Shown here: one piece after another, positions 30,465 through 38,909 of the stretch
Position numbering within the stretch: position 1 is the stretch's first letter
Layout of the letters: the number at the start of each line of letters is the position of its first letter
Assembly (NCBI GenBank): GCA_027081275.1
Contig: JALWKV010000104.1
Span: forward strand, 1 to 52,680
Length of the DNA: 52,680 nucleotides
Origin: Gammaproteobacteria bacterium
GTDB lineage: Bacteria > Pseudomonadota > Gammaproteobacteria > UWMA-0217
Direction: 5' to 3'
Position numbers and translations under genes: made by a program
Notes under the pieces: generated by a model
The model's input: only the letters and a program-made list of their open reading frames with translations
Database searches by the model: none
What the model was told of the DNA's origin: nothing

Positions 30465-30695
30465 ATGTCGGAAACCTTCAAGCTGGCCATCGAAAGCCTC
30501 AGCAAACTCTCTGCCCATGAGAAGGCATTGATCGCGCACTGCCTCATCACCTCGCTGGATCAACACCAGGACGACAATGTGGATCAGGCCTGGGCCGAAC
30601 TGGCCGAACGCCGCTATCGGGAACTGGAAACCGGCAAGGCACGCGGGCTGAGCTGGGAAGAAATCAAGCGGCAAGTGAAAGGTGAAGATGGCTGA
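30465..30695 (+). CDS. Addiction-module antitoxin (TIGR02574-type)
   Basis: 76 residues. The pattern SLSKLSAHEKALIAHCLITSL followed by DQAWAELAERRYRELETGKARGLSWEEIKRQV is the short helical antitoxin family that accompanies ParE/RelE toxins. It is expected to bind and neutralise the toxin encoded next and to repress the operon. A GGAG site precedes the ATG. Its stop (TGA 30693-30695) overlaps the toxin start at 30688, as in many TA pairs. Confidence 0.88.
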   Translation: MSETFKLAIESLSKLSAHEKALIAHCLITSLDQHQDDNVDQAWAELAERRYRELETGKARGLSWEEIKRQVKGEDG

Positions 30696-30996
30696 GTTCA
30701 TCTTCCATCCAGAAACCAAAGACGACATCAGCAATGCCTATACCTGGTACCAGCAACAAGCCGAAGGACTCGGTGACGACCTTCTCGCTGAACTGGAGAC
30801 CGCTTTCGAAGCCATCAACGAGTATCCGGAGGCATGGCCCAGATTCACTGCCAACACCCGGCGTTTCCTGCTGAGCCGTTTCCCTTTTTCCGTCATCTAC
30901 GTCCCGACACCAGACATGATTCATGTCGTAGCCATAATGCACAACAGCCGGAAACCCGGTTACTGGCTCGACCGGCTCAGCCGCACGGTTCGCTAG
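30688..30996 (+). CDS. ParE/RelE-superfamily toxin
   Basis: 102 residues starting MAEFIFHPETKDDISNAYTWY. The pattern FHPETKDDI..A..WY, then PRFTANTRRFLLSRFPFSVIYV and HVVAIMHNSRKPGYW, is the ParE/RelE fold. It would be an mRNA interferase or gyrase poison; which one cannot be told by eye. The ATG at 30688 overlaps the antitoxin end; a GTG two codons earlier is an alternative. The gene pair sits divergently next to the hydantoinase-family gene. Confidence 0.87.
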   Translation: MAEFIFHPETKDDISNAYTWYQQQAEGLGDDLLAELETAFEAINEYPEAWPRFTANTRRFLLSRFPFSVIYVPTPDMIHVVAIMHNSRKPGYWLDRLSRTVR

Positions 30997-31048
30997 AAGC
31001 CCGCTTTGTGCGACCATTGGCGCACCCTCAAACATTCCGATCAACGCC

Positions 31049-31585
31049 ATGTTCCGATTCCTGCCCGGCATCATTCTGGTCGAAGCCGTCGCCGTCGCGC
31101 TGGTGCTGCTGTTTCCCGACATCCTGCAAGACTACACCTGGGTCAAGGTCGCCGCGCTGCTGCTGGCGCTGGCGGTGCTGGTGTCGCTCTGGTTCAGGTC
31201 GATCGCGCTGCACATCAGCAAGGACGAGGTCATCGGCCTGAAGGAGCAGTTCGCCCGCGAGCGGGAGGAGCTGCGCGTCAAGGCCGAGCGGGACAAGCAT
31301 CGCGTGCTGCGCCAGAGCCACAAGGAGATCGCGAAGGAGACCCGGCGCGCCCACACCCGCGCCAACGCGAAGGTGACCACCGCCGTGGCCGGGGTGGCCG
31401 GCGTCGGCGCGCTGCTGCTGTTCACCCAGTTCATGACGGTCGGGCTGCTGGCGCTGTCGGGCGCGGGCGGCGCGGCCTTCGGCTACTTCGCGCGGCTGAA
31501 GCAGGAGTCACGCGGCAATAACGCGCTGCCGAAGGTCGTCAACCCCACCGCGCTGGAAAGCGGCAAGCGCAAGAGAAAGGCCTGA
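31049..31585 (+). CDS. Membrane protein with cytosolic coiled coil, unknown function
   Basis: 178 residues that I do not recognise. Two hydrophobic segments (about 4-24 and 33-50) are followed by a charged heptad-like stretch (about 55-105, rich in K, E and R: LKEQFAREREELRVKAERDKH). Another hydrophobic Gly/Ala-rich pair (about 108-150) and a basic tail ending KRKRKA follow. This predicts an inner-membrane protein with a cytosolic coiled coil. It precedes the CBS-transporter pair on the same strand by 73 bases, but a separate promoter-like TATACA (about 31632) lies between them. Confidence 0.6.
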   Translation: MFRFLPGIILVEAVAVALVLLFPDILQDYTWVKVAALLLALAVLVSLWFRSIALHISKDEVIGLKEQFAREREELRVKAERDKHRVLRQSHKEIAKETRRAHTRANAKVTTAVAGVAGVGALLLFTQFMTVGLLALSGAGGAAFGYFARLKQESRGNNALPKVVNPTALESGKRKRKA

Positions 31586-31658
31586 CGGAAGCCGCTCCCG
31601 TGTCCTCTGCAGGCAGATAGGGGGTAGGGTTATACACAACGCTCAATCTGGAGACGCC

Positions 31659-32111
31659 ATGACCGCCGCCACCATCATGGACCGCGACCACGCCTCGCTG
31701 AAGGCGCATCACCGCATCCGCGCCGCCGCCGAATGCATCATGGAACGGCGCTACCGCAGCGTGCCGGTGACCGACGACGACGGCCGCTATCTCGGCGTGT
31801 TCGGCGTCAACTGCCTGCTGCAGCAGGTGATCCCCAAGGCCGCGATCATGGAGGACGGGCTGGAGAATCTCGGCTTCGTTACCGATTCGCTGGCCGATCT
31901 GCATCAGCGCTTTCGCGAGGTGAAGGATCAGCCGGTCTCCATCTGCATGAGTCACGATGTACCCATCGTCCACCCCGACACGCCGCTGATGGAGACGCTG
32001 CTGCTGCTCTACCGCAACCGCACCAGCCTGCCGGTGGTGGAGCGCGACAGCGGCAGGCTGGTCGGCATGGTCACCTACTGGGGCGTCGGCGAAAAAATTC
32101 TCAACGCATGA
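31659..32111 (+). CDS. Two-CBS-domain protein coupled to the downstream transporter
   Basis: 150 residues: CBS1 at about 1-57 (ATIMDRDHASLKAHHRIRAAAECIMERRYRSVPVTDDDGRYLG) and CBS2 at about 93-148 (VSICMSHDVPIVHPDTPLMETLLLLYRNRTSLPVVE). CBS pairs bind adenine nucleotides or sense ionic state and often regulate transporters. The stop overlaps the next start (ATGA at 32108-32111), so translation is probably coupled, and a regulatory link to the ArsB/NhaD-type permease is a reasonable inference. A GGAG ribosome-binding site precedes the ATG. Confidence 0.9.
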   Translation: MTAATIMDRDHASLKAHHRIRAAAECIMERRYRSVPVTDDDGRYLGVFGVNCLLQQVIPKAAIMEDGLENLGFVTDSLADLHQRFREVKDQPVSICMSHDVPIVHPDTPLMETLLLLYRNRTSLPVVERDSGRLVGMVTYWGVGEKILNA

Positions 32112-33454
32112 GCGTGCTGCATGACACGGCGGCGGGCGGCGCCATCTTCGGCATCGACCCGATGGTCTACGCGGTCTCGCTGTTCGCGCTGACCTATTTC
32201 CTCATCGTCACCGAATGGCTCAACCGCGCCATCGTCGCGCTGGCGGTGGCCTGCCTGATGATTCTCGGCGGCGTCATCACCCAGCAGGCGGCCTTCGAGG
32301 GCGTCGATTTCAATACCCTTGGCCTGCTCACCGGGATGATGCTGATCGTCGGCGTGTCGAAGAACAGCGGCATGTTCCAGTATGTCGCCATCTGGGGCGC
32401 CAAGCGGGTGCGGGCCAGACCGTGGCCACTGCTGGTGATGCTGGCCTGCGTCACCGCTGCCTTCTCCGCCTTTCTCGACAATGTCACCACCGTGCTGCTG
32501 ATCGCGCCGGTGACGCTGCTGATCACCGACGAGCTGCGACTCAACCCCTACCCCTACCTGTTCGCCGAGATCTTCGCCTCCAATATCGGCGGCGCGGCGA
32601 CGCTGATTGGCGACCCGCCCAACATCATGATCGGCTCGGCGGCGGGGCTCAGCTTCAACCAGTTCCTGCTCAACCTCGGGCCGATCATCGCGCTCATCTT
32701 CGCCCTGCTGCTGGTGCCGCTGTATCTGATCTGGGGCCGCAAGCTGCATGCCGAGCAGAAGTATCGCGACCGCGTCATGGCCTATGACGAGCGCGGCAGC
32801 ATCACCGATCCGCGCCTGCTGAAACAGTCGCTGTTCGTGCTGGCGCTGGTGATGACCGGCTTCGTCTTCGCCCATCACATCGGGCTGGAGCCGGCCACCA
32901 TCGCCGTCTCGGGCGCCGCGCTGCTGCTGGTGCTGGACAATCTGCCGCGCTCGCCGGAAGCGCAGTCGAAGGCCGTCGGCAAGGCCTTCAACGAAGTGGA
33001 GTGGACGACGCTGTTCTTCTTCATCGGCCTGTTCATCATCGTCCACGCGGTGGAGACCACCGGCGCGCTGGAGAAGCTGGCCGGCGCCATCGTCGAGCTG
33101 ACCGCCGGCGACCGCACCGTCACCGCACTGGCGATCATCTGGATTTCGGCCATCGCCTCATCGATCATCGACAACATCCCCTTCGTGGCAACGATGATCC
33201 CGATGATCGAGGACATGGCCACGGCCTTCGGCGGCACGCGGCAGCTCGAACCCCTGTGGTGGTCGCTGGCGCTCGGTTCCTGTCTCGGCGGCAACGGCAG
33301 CCTCGTCGGCGCCAGCGCCAATCTGATCGTCGCCGGCTTCGCCGAACGCGCCGGCCAGCCGATCCGCTTCCTGCCGTTCATGCTGATGGCCTTCCCGCTG
33401 ATGCTATTGTCGATCCTCGCCAGCTCCATCTATCTATGGCTCCGTTACCTGTGA
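32108..33454 (+). CDS. ArsB/NhaD-type ion transporter (SLC13/IT superfamily)
   Basis: 448 residues with about 11 hydrophobic segments. Family motifs include SAFLDNVTTVLLIAPVTLLI (about 120-139), NIGGAATLIGDPPNIMIG (about 160-178), the second-half equivalent SSIIDNIPFVATMIP (about 350-364) and NGSLVGASANLIVAG. These mark the two pseudo-symmetric halves of ArsB/NhaD permeases, which export Na+ or move anions. Substrate cannot be assigned; NhaD-like Na+/H+ antiport is one option. The start overlaps the CBS gene. Confidence 0.88.
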   Translation: MSVLHDTAAGGAIFGIDPMVYAVSLFALTYFLIVTEWLNRAIVALAVACLMILGGVITQQAAFEGVDFNTLGLLTGMMLIVGVSKNSGMFQYVAIWGAKRVRARPWPLLVMLACVTAAFSAFLDNVTTVLLIAPVTLLITDELRLNPYPYLFAEIFASNIGGAATLIGDPPNIMIGSAAGLSFNQFLLNLGPIIALIFALLLVPLYLIWGRKLHAEQKYRDRVMAYDERGSITDPRLLKQSLFVLALVMTGFVFAHHIGLEPATIAVSGAALLLVLDNLPRSPEAQSKAVGKAFNEVEWTTLFFFIGLFIIVHAVETTGALEKLAGAIVELTAGDRTVTALAIIWISAIASSIIDNIPFVATMIPMIEDMATAFGGTRQLEPLWWSLALGSCLGGNGSLVGASANLIVAGFAERAGQPIRFLPFMLMAFPLMLLSILASSIYLWLRYL

Positions 33455-33578
33455 GGCAACTGCTCAGCTCACCGCTGAAATCCGCCATTTCTGCGTTCGA
33501 AAATGGTCATTTACTATTTGTAAACTCACATTTTCTGCCTTGAACTGTCGGATTTCAGCGGCAATCTGAGCAGTTGCC
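33455..33578. repeat. Bubble-palindrome repeat, copy C (124 bp)
   Basis: 30-bp arms 33455-33484 and 33549-33578 start GGCAACTGCTCAG and end in its complement. Inner arms CGCTGAAATCCG/CGGATTTCAGCG pair perfectly. The internal blocks are CTCAC on the left and GCAAT on the right, that is, the bubble of copy B in reverse orientation. The 64-bp loop is unrelated to the copy B loop. It begins directly after the stop codon of the transporter gene. Confidence 0.85.
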
Positions 33579-33624
33579 GGCCAAATTCAAGACTGAGCAA
33601 TCGACTTACAACCAACCTCCGACC

Positions 33625-33996
33625 ATGCCCGACCGTAACCAGGCAAGCGAAAAGACGACCGTGGCGCTGTGCCGCATCGAGGCGCTGCGGGAAAAGCGCA
33701 CGCTCGGATTCGAGATCCCGTTTGGCGAGACGACGCGGGAGATCTTTCTGGTCGCCGACGGCGACCATGTGCGAGGCTACCTCGATCGCTGCCCGCATCG
33801 CGGCACGCCGCTGGCCTGGACGCCGGACCGCTATCTCGACAGCCGCGGCGAACACCTCATCTGCGCCACCCACGGCGCGCTGTTTCGCATCGGCGACGGC
33901 CACTGCATCGCCGGCCCGTGCCGGGGCGACGCACTGACGCCGGTCGAGGTGCGGGTCGAAGAGGGAGAAGTATTCGTGGTGACATCGCCGACATGA
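33625..33996 (+). CDS. Rieske [2Fe-2S] domain protein
   Basis: 123 residues with both Rieske cluster boxes: CPHRGTPL (near residue 60) and CATHGALF (near 84), giving the 2 Cys/2 His ligands. There is no membrane anchor and no catalytic domain, so it resembles the small ferredoxin-type Rieske proteins that feed electrons to oxygenases or nitrite-reductase-like enzymes. The partner is unknown. It starts at the ATG at 33625 after the palindromic repeat. Its stop abuts the stop of the convergent symporter gene with no gap. Confidence 0.9.
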   Translation: MPDRNQASEKTTVALCRIEALREKRTLGFEIPFGETTREIFLVADGDHVRGYLDRCPHRGTPLAWTPDRYLDSRGEHLICATHGALFRIGDGHCIAGPCRGDALTPVEVRVEEGEVFVVTSPT

Positions 33997-35439
33997 CTAC
34001 TCATCGAAAACGGCCAGCGTTTCGGATGCCGGCGCCGGGCCGAAGCGGCTGACCAGCACGATTGCCAGCGCGGCAAAGAGAAAGCCCGGCGCCAGCTCGT
34101 AGAGATCGAAGATGCCGCCGGAAAGATTGCCCCATGCCACCACCGTCAGCGCACCGACGACCATGCCGGCCAGTGCGCCGTTGCGCGTCATCCCCCGCCA
34201 TAGCAGCGACAGCAGAATGACCGGCCCGAAGGCGGCGCCGAATCCCGCCCAGGCATAGCCCACCAGCGACAGCACGCTGCTTTTCGGGTCGAGCGCCAGC
34301 AGCCCGGCCAGCAACGCCACGGCGAGCACGGCCATCCGGGAGACGATCACCAGCTCGCGCTGGCCGGCGCCCGGCCGCAGGAAGCCGCGATAGAGATCCT
34401 CCGCCACGGCCGAGGCGCTGACCAGCAGTTGCGAGTCGATGGTGGACATGATCGCCGCGAGAATCGCCGCCAGCAGCACGCCGGCGACCCAGGGATTGAA
34501 CAGCGTCTGCGTCAGCGCAATCATCACCGTCTCGCCATTGTCCAGCGGCGATGCCGCGTACCAGACCAGCCCGGCCAGCCCGATCAGCATCGCGCCGGCC
34601 ATCGACAGCAGCATCCACGACATGCCAATGTACTTCGCCTTGTGCATTTCATCGGCGGAGCGGATGCCCATGAAGCGGGCAAGAATATGCGGCTGGCCGA
34701 AATAGCCGAGCCCCCAGGCCAGCAGCGAGATCGCCGCCAGCAGACCGGTTTCGTGGAAGGGATCGAGCGCCGCCGGTCGGGTCGATTCGATGGTTTCGAC
34801 GAACCGCGACCAGCCCCCCAGCTCGCCGATCAGCACCGCCGGCGTCACCACCAGCGCCGCCAGCATCAGCAGTCCCTGCACGAAATCGGTCCAGCTCACG
34901 GCAAGAAAACCGCCGAGAAATGTGTAGGAGACGATGACCGCCGCCCCCACCAGCAGCGCCGTTTGGTACGGCAGGCCGAAGCTCTTCTCGAACAGCAGCG
35001 CGCCGCTGACCATCCCGGAGGAGACGTAGAAGGTGAAGAACAGCAGAATCACCAGCGCCGAAATGAGCCGCAGCAGGCGGCTGTCGTCGCCGAAGCGATG
35101 CTCCAGATAGTCAGGCAATGTCAGTGAGTCATCGAGCCTGGCGGAAAAGCGCCGCAGCCGCGCGGCGACGAAATGCCAGTTGGCGAACGCCCCCAGCAAC
35201 AGGCCGACGACGATCCAGATCTGATTCATCCCCGACAGATAGAAAGCTCCCGGCAGCCCGAGCAGCAGCCAGCCGCTCATGTCGGAAGCCCCCGCCGACA
35301 GCGCCGTCACCGCCGGGCCGAGACTGCGTCCACCGAGAATGTAGTCCGACATGGAGTGCGTCGCCCGCCAGGCGATCAGCCCCAGCGCAAGCATGCCGAT
35401 CAGATAGATGACGAAGGTGGTGAGGGTTGCGGTATTCAT
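33997..35439 (-). CDS. putP: Sodium/solute symporter, PutP (proline) type
   Basis: 480 residues and about 13 hydrophobic segments, the LeuT-fold sodium:solute symporter layout. YILGGRSLGPAVTALSAGASDMSGWLLLGLPGAFY (about 33-67) matches the PutP substrate and Na+ site region. GLGYFGQPHILARFMGI and STIDSQLLVSASAVAEDLYR (about 335-354) are also PutP-like. It probably imports proline with Na+. An inverted repeat TTGACCAAGGTCAA lies about 100 bases upstream and might bind a CRP/FNR-family regulator. Confidence 0.9.
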   Translation of the reverse strand: MNTATLTTFVIYLIGMLALGLIAWRATHSMSDYILGGRSLGPAVTALSAGASDMSGWLLLGLPGAFYLSGMNQIWIVVGLLLGAFANWHFVAARLRRFSARLDDSLTLPDYLEHRFGDDSRLLRLISALVILLFFTFYVSSGMVSGALLFEKSFGLPYQTALLVGAAVIVSYTFLGGFLAVSWTDFVQGLLMLAALVVTPAVLIGELGGWSRFVETIESTRPAALDPFHETGLLAAISLLAWGLGYFGQPHILARFMGIRSADEMHKAKYIGMSWMLLSMAGAMLIGLAGLVWYAASPLDNGETVMIALTQTLFNPWVAGVLLAAILAAIMSTIDSQLLVSASAVAEDLYRGFLRPGAGQRELVIVSRMAVLAVALLAGLLALDPKSSVLSLVGYAWAGFGAAFGPVILLSLLWRGMTRNGALAGMVVGALTVVAWGNLSGGIFDLYELAPGFLFAALAIVLVSRFGPAPASETLAVFDE

Positions 35440-35536
35440 CTGGATTTCACCTACGCCCCGAAGAGGCGCTCACGAGTGTTCGGATGGTATCGCAAAAGCC
35501 CTCCCGACGGTGGAGCGAGAAGCTGTGCGATGCCCC

Positions 35537-35550
35537 TTGACCAAGGTCAA
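35537..35550. promoter_or_regulatory. TTGAC-N4-GTCAA palindrome upstream of putP
   Basis: TTGACCAAGGTCAA is a perfect inverted repeat with the spacing of CRP/FNR-family sites (TTGAY-N4-RTCAA). It is centred about 104 bases before the putP ATG. Confidence 0.4.
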
Positions 35551-35587
35551 TGCCCCGAGCCATCGCCCCGCCTTAGCCCGCGCCTCC

Positions 35588-35660
35588 TTCATTCCGGGCG
35601 GAGTGTAACGGAGACCCGGGATGACGGAGGTTGTCGCAAAAGGCGTTGCCACAATGCTGC
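35588..35660. repeat. Degenerate GTCATTCC and GTTGTCGCAAAAG repeat fragments
   Basis: In the 275-bp gap between putP and the methyltransferase. TTCATTCCGGGCGGAGTG with GGGATGACGG is a shortened form of the compound repeat at 23462 and 28129. It runs into GAGGTTGTCGCAAAAGGCG, like the ends of the elements at 40529-40692. Confidence 0.5.
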
Positions 35661-35714
35661 GCCTTTGCCTGATCCACGATGCTTGACCGGGTCTAAAACT
35701 GTCGCTCATGGCCT

Positions 35715-37028
35715 TCAGATCACTTCCAGCTCGGGAATGGCGACAACGAACTTGCCGCCCCACTCACGGATATGCGCCATCTGCGACATGATTTCCTCCT
35801 TGAGGTTCCACGGCAGAATCAGCACATAGTCTGGCCGGGTTTCGCTGATCTTCTCTGGCGCGAAAACGGGGATATGGGTGCCGGGCAGCAACAGGCCCTG
35901 CTTGACGGGGCTGATATCCACCGTGTAGTTGAGAAAATCCTTGCGGATGCCACAATAGTTGAGCAGCGTGTTGCCCTTGGCCGGCGCGCCGTAGCCGACG
36001 ATCGTCTTGCCGGCGCGCTTGGCCTCGATGAGAAAACTCAGCAGTTGGCGCTTGGTCTCCCGCACCTTTTCCGCATAGGCCAGATAGACATCGGGCTGCT
36101 CGTAGCCGGCATCCAGCTCTTCCTGCCGCAGCGCATGCACCGATTCCCCCACTGGCTTGCTCTCGTCTCCGTCGTGGCGAGCGTAGATCCGCAGCGAGCC
36201 ACCGTGCGTCGGCAGCTGCTCCACGTCGAAAATCACCAGGCCGAACGCCCTGAAGACGCGCTCGACCGACACCAGCGAAAAATAGGAGAAGTGCTCGTGA
36301 TAGATGGTGTCGAACTGATTGAGCTCGATCAGCTTTTTCAGATGCGGAAATTCCATGGTGATGATGCCGTCGTCGGCCAGCAGGGTTTTCATGCCCTGGA
36401 CGAAGTCATTGAGATTCGGCACATGCGCGAGCACATTGTTGCCGATCAACAGATCGGCGCGGACCCCATCGGCCACCAGCTCGTTCGCCAGCTCCGTGCC
36501 GAAGAAGCGGACGGTGGTCGGAATTCCCAGCTCGACAGCGGCGGCCGCGACATTGGCGCAGGGCTCGATGCCCAGCACGTCGATGCCCCGTTCGCTGAAA
36601 TTTCTCAACAGGTAGCCGTCATTGCTCGCCAGCTCGACGATTTTCGATTTGCCGTCGAAGCCGAAGCGCTCGATCATCATTTCGGCATAGCGACGCGCAT
36701 GCGCGAGCCAGGTTTCGGAGTAGGACGAGAAATAGGGATACTCGTCGGTGAAGATCTCGTCGGCGGCGAGAAACTCCTCGAGCTGCGCCAGCCAGCAGCA
36801 CTCGCAGACCAACATGTTCAACGGAAAGAAAGCCTCCATTTCCCGCTCCCGCTCGGGACGGATGCCGGCATTCGAGAGGGGCGACATGCCCAGATCGACC
36901 ACGGAGAGGTTGAGTGTCCCCCCACAGAAACGGCAGGCCGGCCGAGCCGCTTCAAAAGCGTTGCTATTGTCGTTCACCGGTTGGTTTCCTGTAGTTGACG
37001 CCATCGCGGATCGCCGGATACAAGACAT
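35715..37028 (-). CDS. Zinc-binding class I SAM C-methyltransferase (NDP-sugar type)
   Basis: 437 residues. The N-terminal zinc-binding segment has CRFCGG and CECCW pairs (about 32-37 and 75-79). The SAM domain (VELASNDGYLLRNFSERGIDVLGIEP, about 129-154) and the C-terminal domain with YHEHFSYFS and VGYGAPAKGNTLLNY follow. This three-part layout is that of TylCIII-like NDP-hexose C-3 methyltransferases. The neighbouring divergent glycosyltransferases suggest a role in a methylated sugar of a surface polymer, which is inference. An ATG at 37004 (MASTTGNQ) is an equally possible start. Confidence 0.85.
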   Translation of the reverse strand: MSCIRRSAMASTTGNQPVNDNSNAFEAARPACRFCGGTLNLSVVDLGMSPLSNAGIRPEREREMEAFFPLNMLVCECCWLAQLEEFLAADEIFTDEYPYFSSYSETWLAHARRYAEMMIERFGFDGKSKIVELASNDGYLLRNFSERGIDVLGIEPCANVAAAAVELGIPTTVRFFGTELANELVADGVRADLLIGNNVLAHVPNLNDFVQGMKTLLADDGIITMEFPHLKKLIELNQFDTIYHEHFSYFSLVSVERVFRAFGLVIFDVEQLPTHGGSLRIYARHDGDESKPVGESVHALRQEELDAGYEQPDVYLAYAEKVRETKRQLLSFLIEAKRAGKTIVGYGAPAKGNTLLNYCGIRKDFLNYTVDISPVKQGLLLPGTHIPVFAPEKISETRPDYVLILPWNLKEEIMSQMAHIREWGGKFVVAIPELEVI

Positions 37029-37386
37029 GATTCCGTCGGGGATGCCCGATCGCTCTGCACGTGCATGGACGGCGCGGAACAGCAGGCATGAAACGAGACT
37101 CGCCCACTCGATCCCCCGCCCTTCACCTATTCAGCAGACGCTATGGGCCCACCGCGACAACATTGACAATCATCAATATTTCGATAGATTACAAAGACTT
37201 GCAGTATAAGCCTGAGACAAGAATACGCTTATTCCGATTAAAGCAATCCGACTTGGTCACAAAAAACCGACTCTTCCGCGACCAGTGGCACGCTGCCGTG
37301 ACATGGCACCGACAAAAGATCCGGCTTGAAGTCATCGACGCCGATCCCCGACAATCCGTTTTCGAGTTCAGCCAGACGGAACCACC
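37029..37386. other. AT-richer divergent intergenic region
   Basis: 358 bp between the methyltransferase and the GT39 gene with no convincing gene. About 37150-37260 is visibly richer in A/T than the surrounding coding DNA and should hold the promoters of both divergent units. No clear repeat is seen. Confidence 0.5.
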
Positions 37387-38901
37387 GTGCCAACCCAACC
37401 GTCCGAACGACCGCCATACGCCAACCACCTGGCCGCCGCCGCTTTCGGGCTCATCGCGCTGGCCTGTCACCTGTGGGGACTCGACGCCAAATCACTCTGG
37501 GGAGACGAAGCGTCCACCGCCTGGCACAGCACCTACTCGGTATTCGAGCTGTGGACGCAGCCGATCACCCACAAGCCGCCGCTCTACTACTGGCTGACGC
37601 AGTTTTTCTGGTCCCCCGGAGACGGCGAGTTCGCGCTACGTCTGCCGGCGGCGCTGCTGGGTGCGGCGGTGGTGGCGCTGTGCTGGCCGGTCGGGCTGCT
37701 GCTGGGCGGGCGCGGCACCGCATTCTGGCTATCACTGTTCACGCTGCTGTCCGACATCCACCTGCACTACAGCCAGGAGGCGCGGCACTACATCCTGCTG
37801 ACCCTCGGCTGGATGCTGCTGCTACTGGCGATGCTGCGGCTGCTGCGCAACCCGCTCACGCCCCTGACCGACCGCATCGGCGATCTCGCGCTGTGGACGA
37901 TCGCCGCATTGCTGATGGTCCATGCCCATCCGGTGGGGCTGCTCTATCTGGCCGCCTCGCAGCTGGCTTTCTGGTTCGGGCTGCTGGCGGCGCGCCCCAT
38001 CGGCTGGCGGATCGGGCTGGCGACTTCCCTGCTGACGCTGGTGGCCACCGCGACGCTATTGCCATGGATGCATCTGGCGCTGGTCAATGCCGCCGGCAGC
38101 TTCAACTGGTTGCAACAGCCCTCGGCACAACAGGCACTGATCCAGTGGAGCAGCCTGTTCGGCGCGCGCAACCTCGCCCTGCTCGGCGGCGTGCCGCTGG
38201 CGCTGTGGGGCGGCATCGTGCTGGCGCTGATCTCGCTGGGGGGACTGCTTGTCTGGCTGCGGCGCGACCGGGCCGTGGCCGTTGCACTGCTGGGGCTGAT
38301 GATCCTGCCGCCGCTGACGCTCTGGCTGACCGGCTTCATCAAGCCCGTCTACATGCCCCGCACGATCATGCCCAGCCACCTGCTGGCCATGACGGGGCTG
38401 GCGCTGGCGGTATCGGCGCTCGGCGCGCGACGCTGGCGGATCACTGCAGGCCTCGCGCTGGCGCTGGTGCTGGCCACCTCTGCCTGGGCCTGGCGTGTCG
38501 GCTACCAGAAAGAGGCCTGGCGCGATCTCGCCACCGAGCTGCAGCACCGCAGCCGACCCGGCGATATCGCGCTGGTCTGCGAAAACCAGCTCTACCGTCC
38601 GCTGTGGTTCTACCTCGGCGACGACATGCCGCGTCTGCTCTACCTCGACCGCCGCAAGCGACGGCTCTGGATCTGGCGCCCCGACCTGCGGCGCTGGCGC
38701 CCGTTCCATCCGGCGCCCGGCGAAGCGCCGCCGCAAACCTTCTGGCTGATCGACCGGCTCGGTCACTGCCCCAAACAGATGGATCGAATCCTCTCCTTCT
38801 TCACCGGCCGCCGCTACCAGCCCGGCCCACGGTGGCGCGGACACGCGCTGACATTGACGCCCTGGCGTGAAGCAGGCAGCCTGAACCGCCTCCACCGATA
38901 G
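37387..38901 (+). CDS. GT39-family membrane glycosyltransferase
   Basis: 504 residues with about ten hydrophobic segments. The first loop LWGLDAKSLWGDEASTAW (about 30-47) carries the acidic catalytic pair of GT-C/GT39 (PMT/ArnT-like) enzymes, and HYSQEARHYILL (near 120-131) is the second hallmark. Such proteins transfer a sugar from a polyprenyl phosphate carrier on the periplasmic side. The start is a GTG. The GT2 gene begins 8 bases after the stop and may make the lipid-linked sugar donor. Confidence 0.85.
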   Translation: MPTQPSERPPYANHLAAAAFGLIALACHLWGLDAKSLWGDEASTAWHSTYSVFELWTQPITHKPPLYYWLTQFFWSPGDGEFALRLPAALLGAAVVALCWPVGLLLGGRGTAFWLSLFTLLSDIHLHYSQEARHYILLTLGWMLLLLAMLRLLRNPLTPLTDRIGDLALWTIAALLMVHAHPVGLLYLAASQLAFWFGLLAARPIGWRIGLATSLLTLVATATLLPWMHLALVNAAGSFNWLQQPSAQQALIQWSSLFGARNLALLGGVPLALWGGIVLALISLGGLLVWLRRDRAVAVALLGLMILPPLTLWLTGFIKPVYMPRTIMPSHLLAMTGLALAVSALGARRWRITAGLALALVLATSAWAWRVGYQKEAWRDLATELQHRSRPGDIALVCENQLYRPLWFYLGDDMPRLLYLDRRKRRLWIWRPDLRRWRPFHPAPGEAPPQTFWLIDRLGHCPKQMDRILSFFTGRRYQPGPRWRGHALTLTPWREAGSLNRLHR

Positions 38902-38909
38902 ACGCCATC

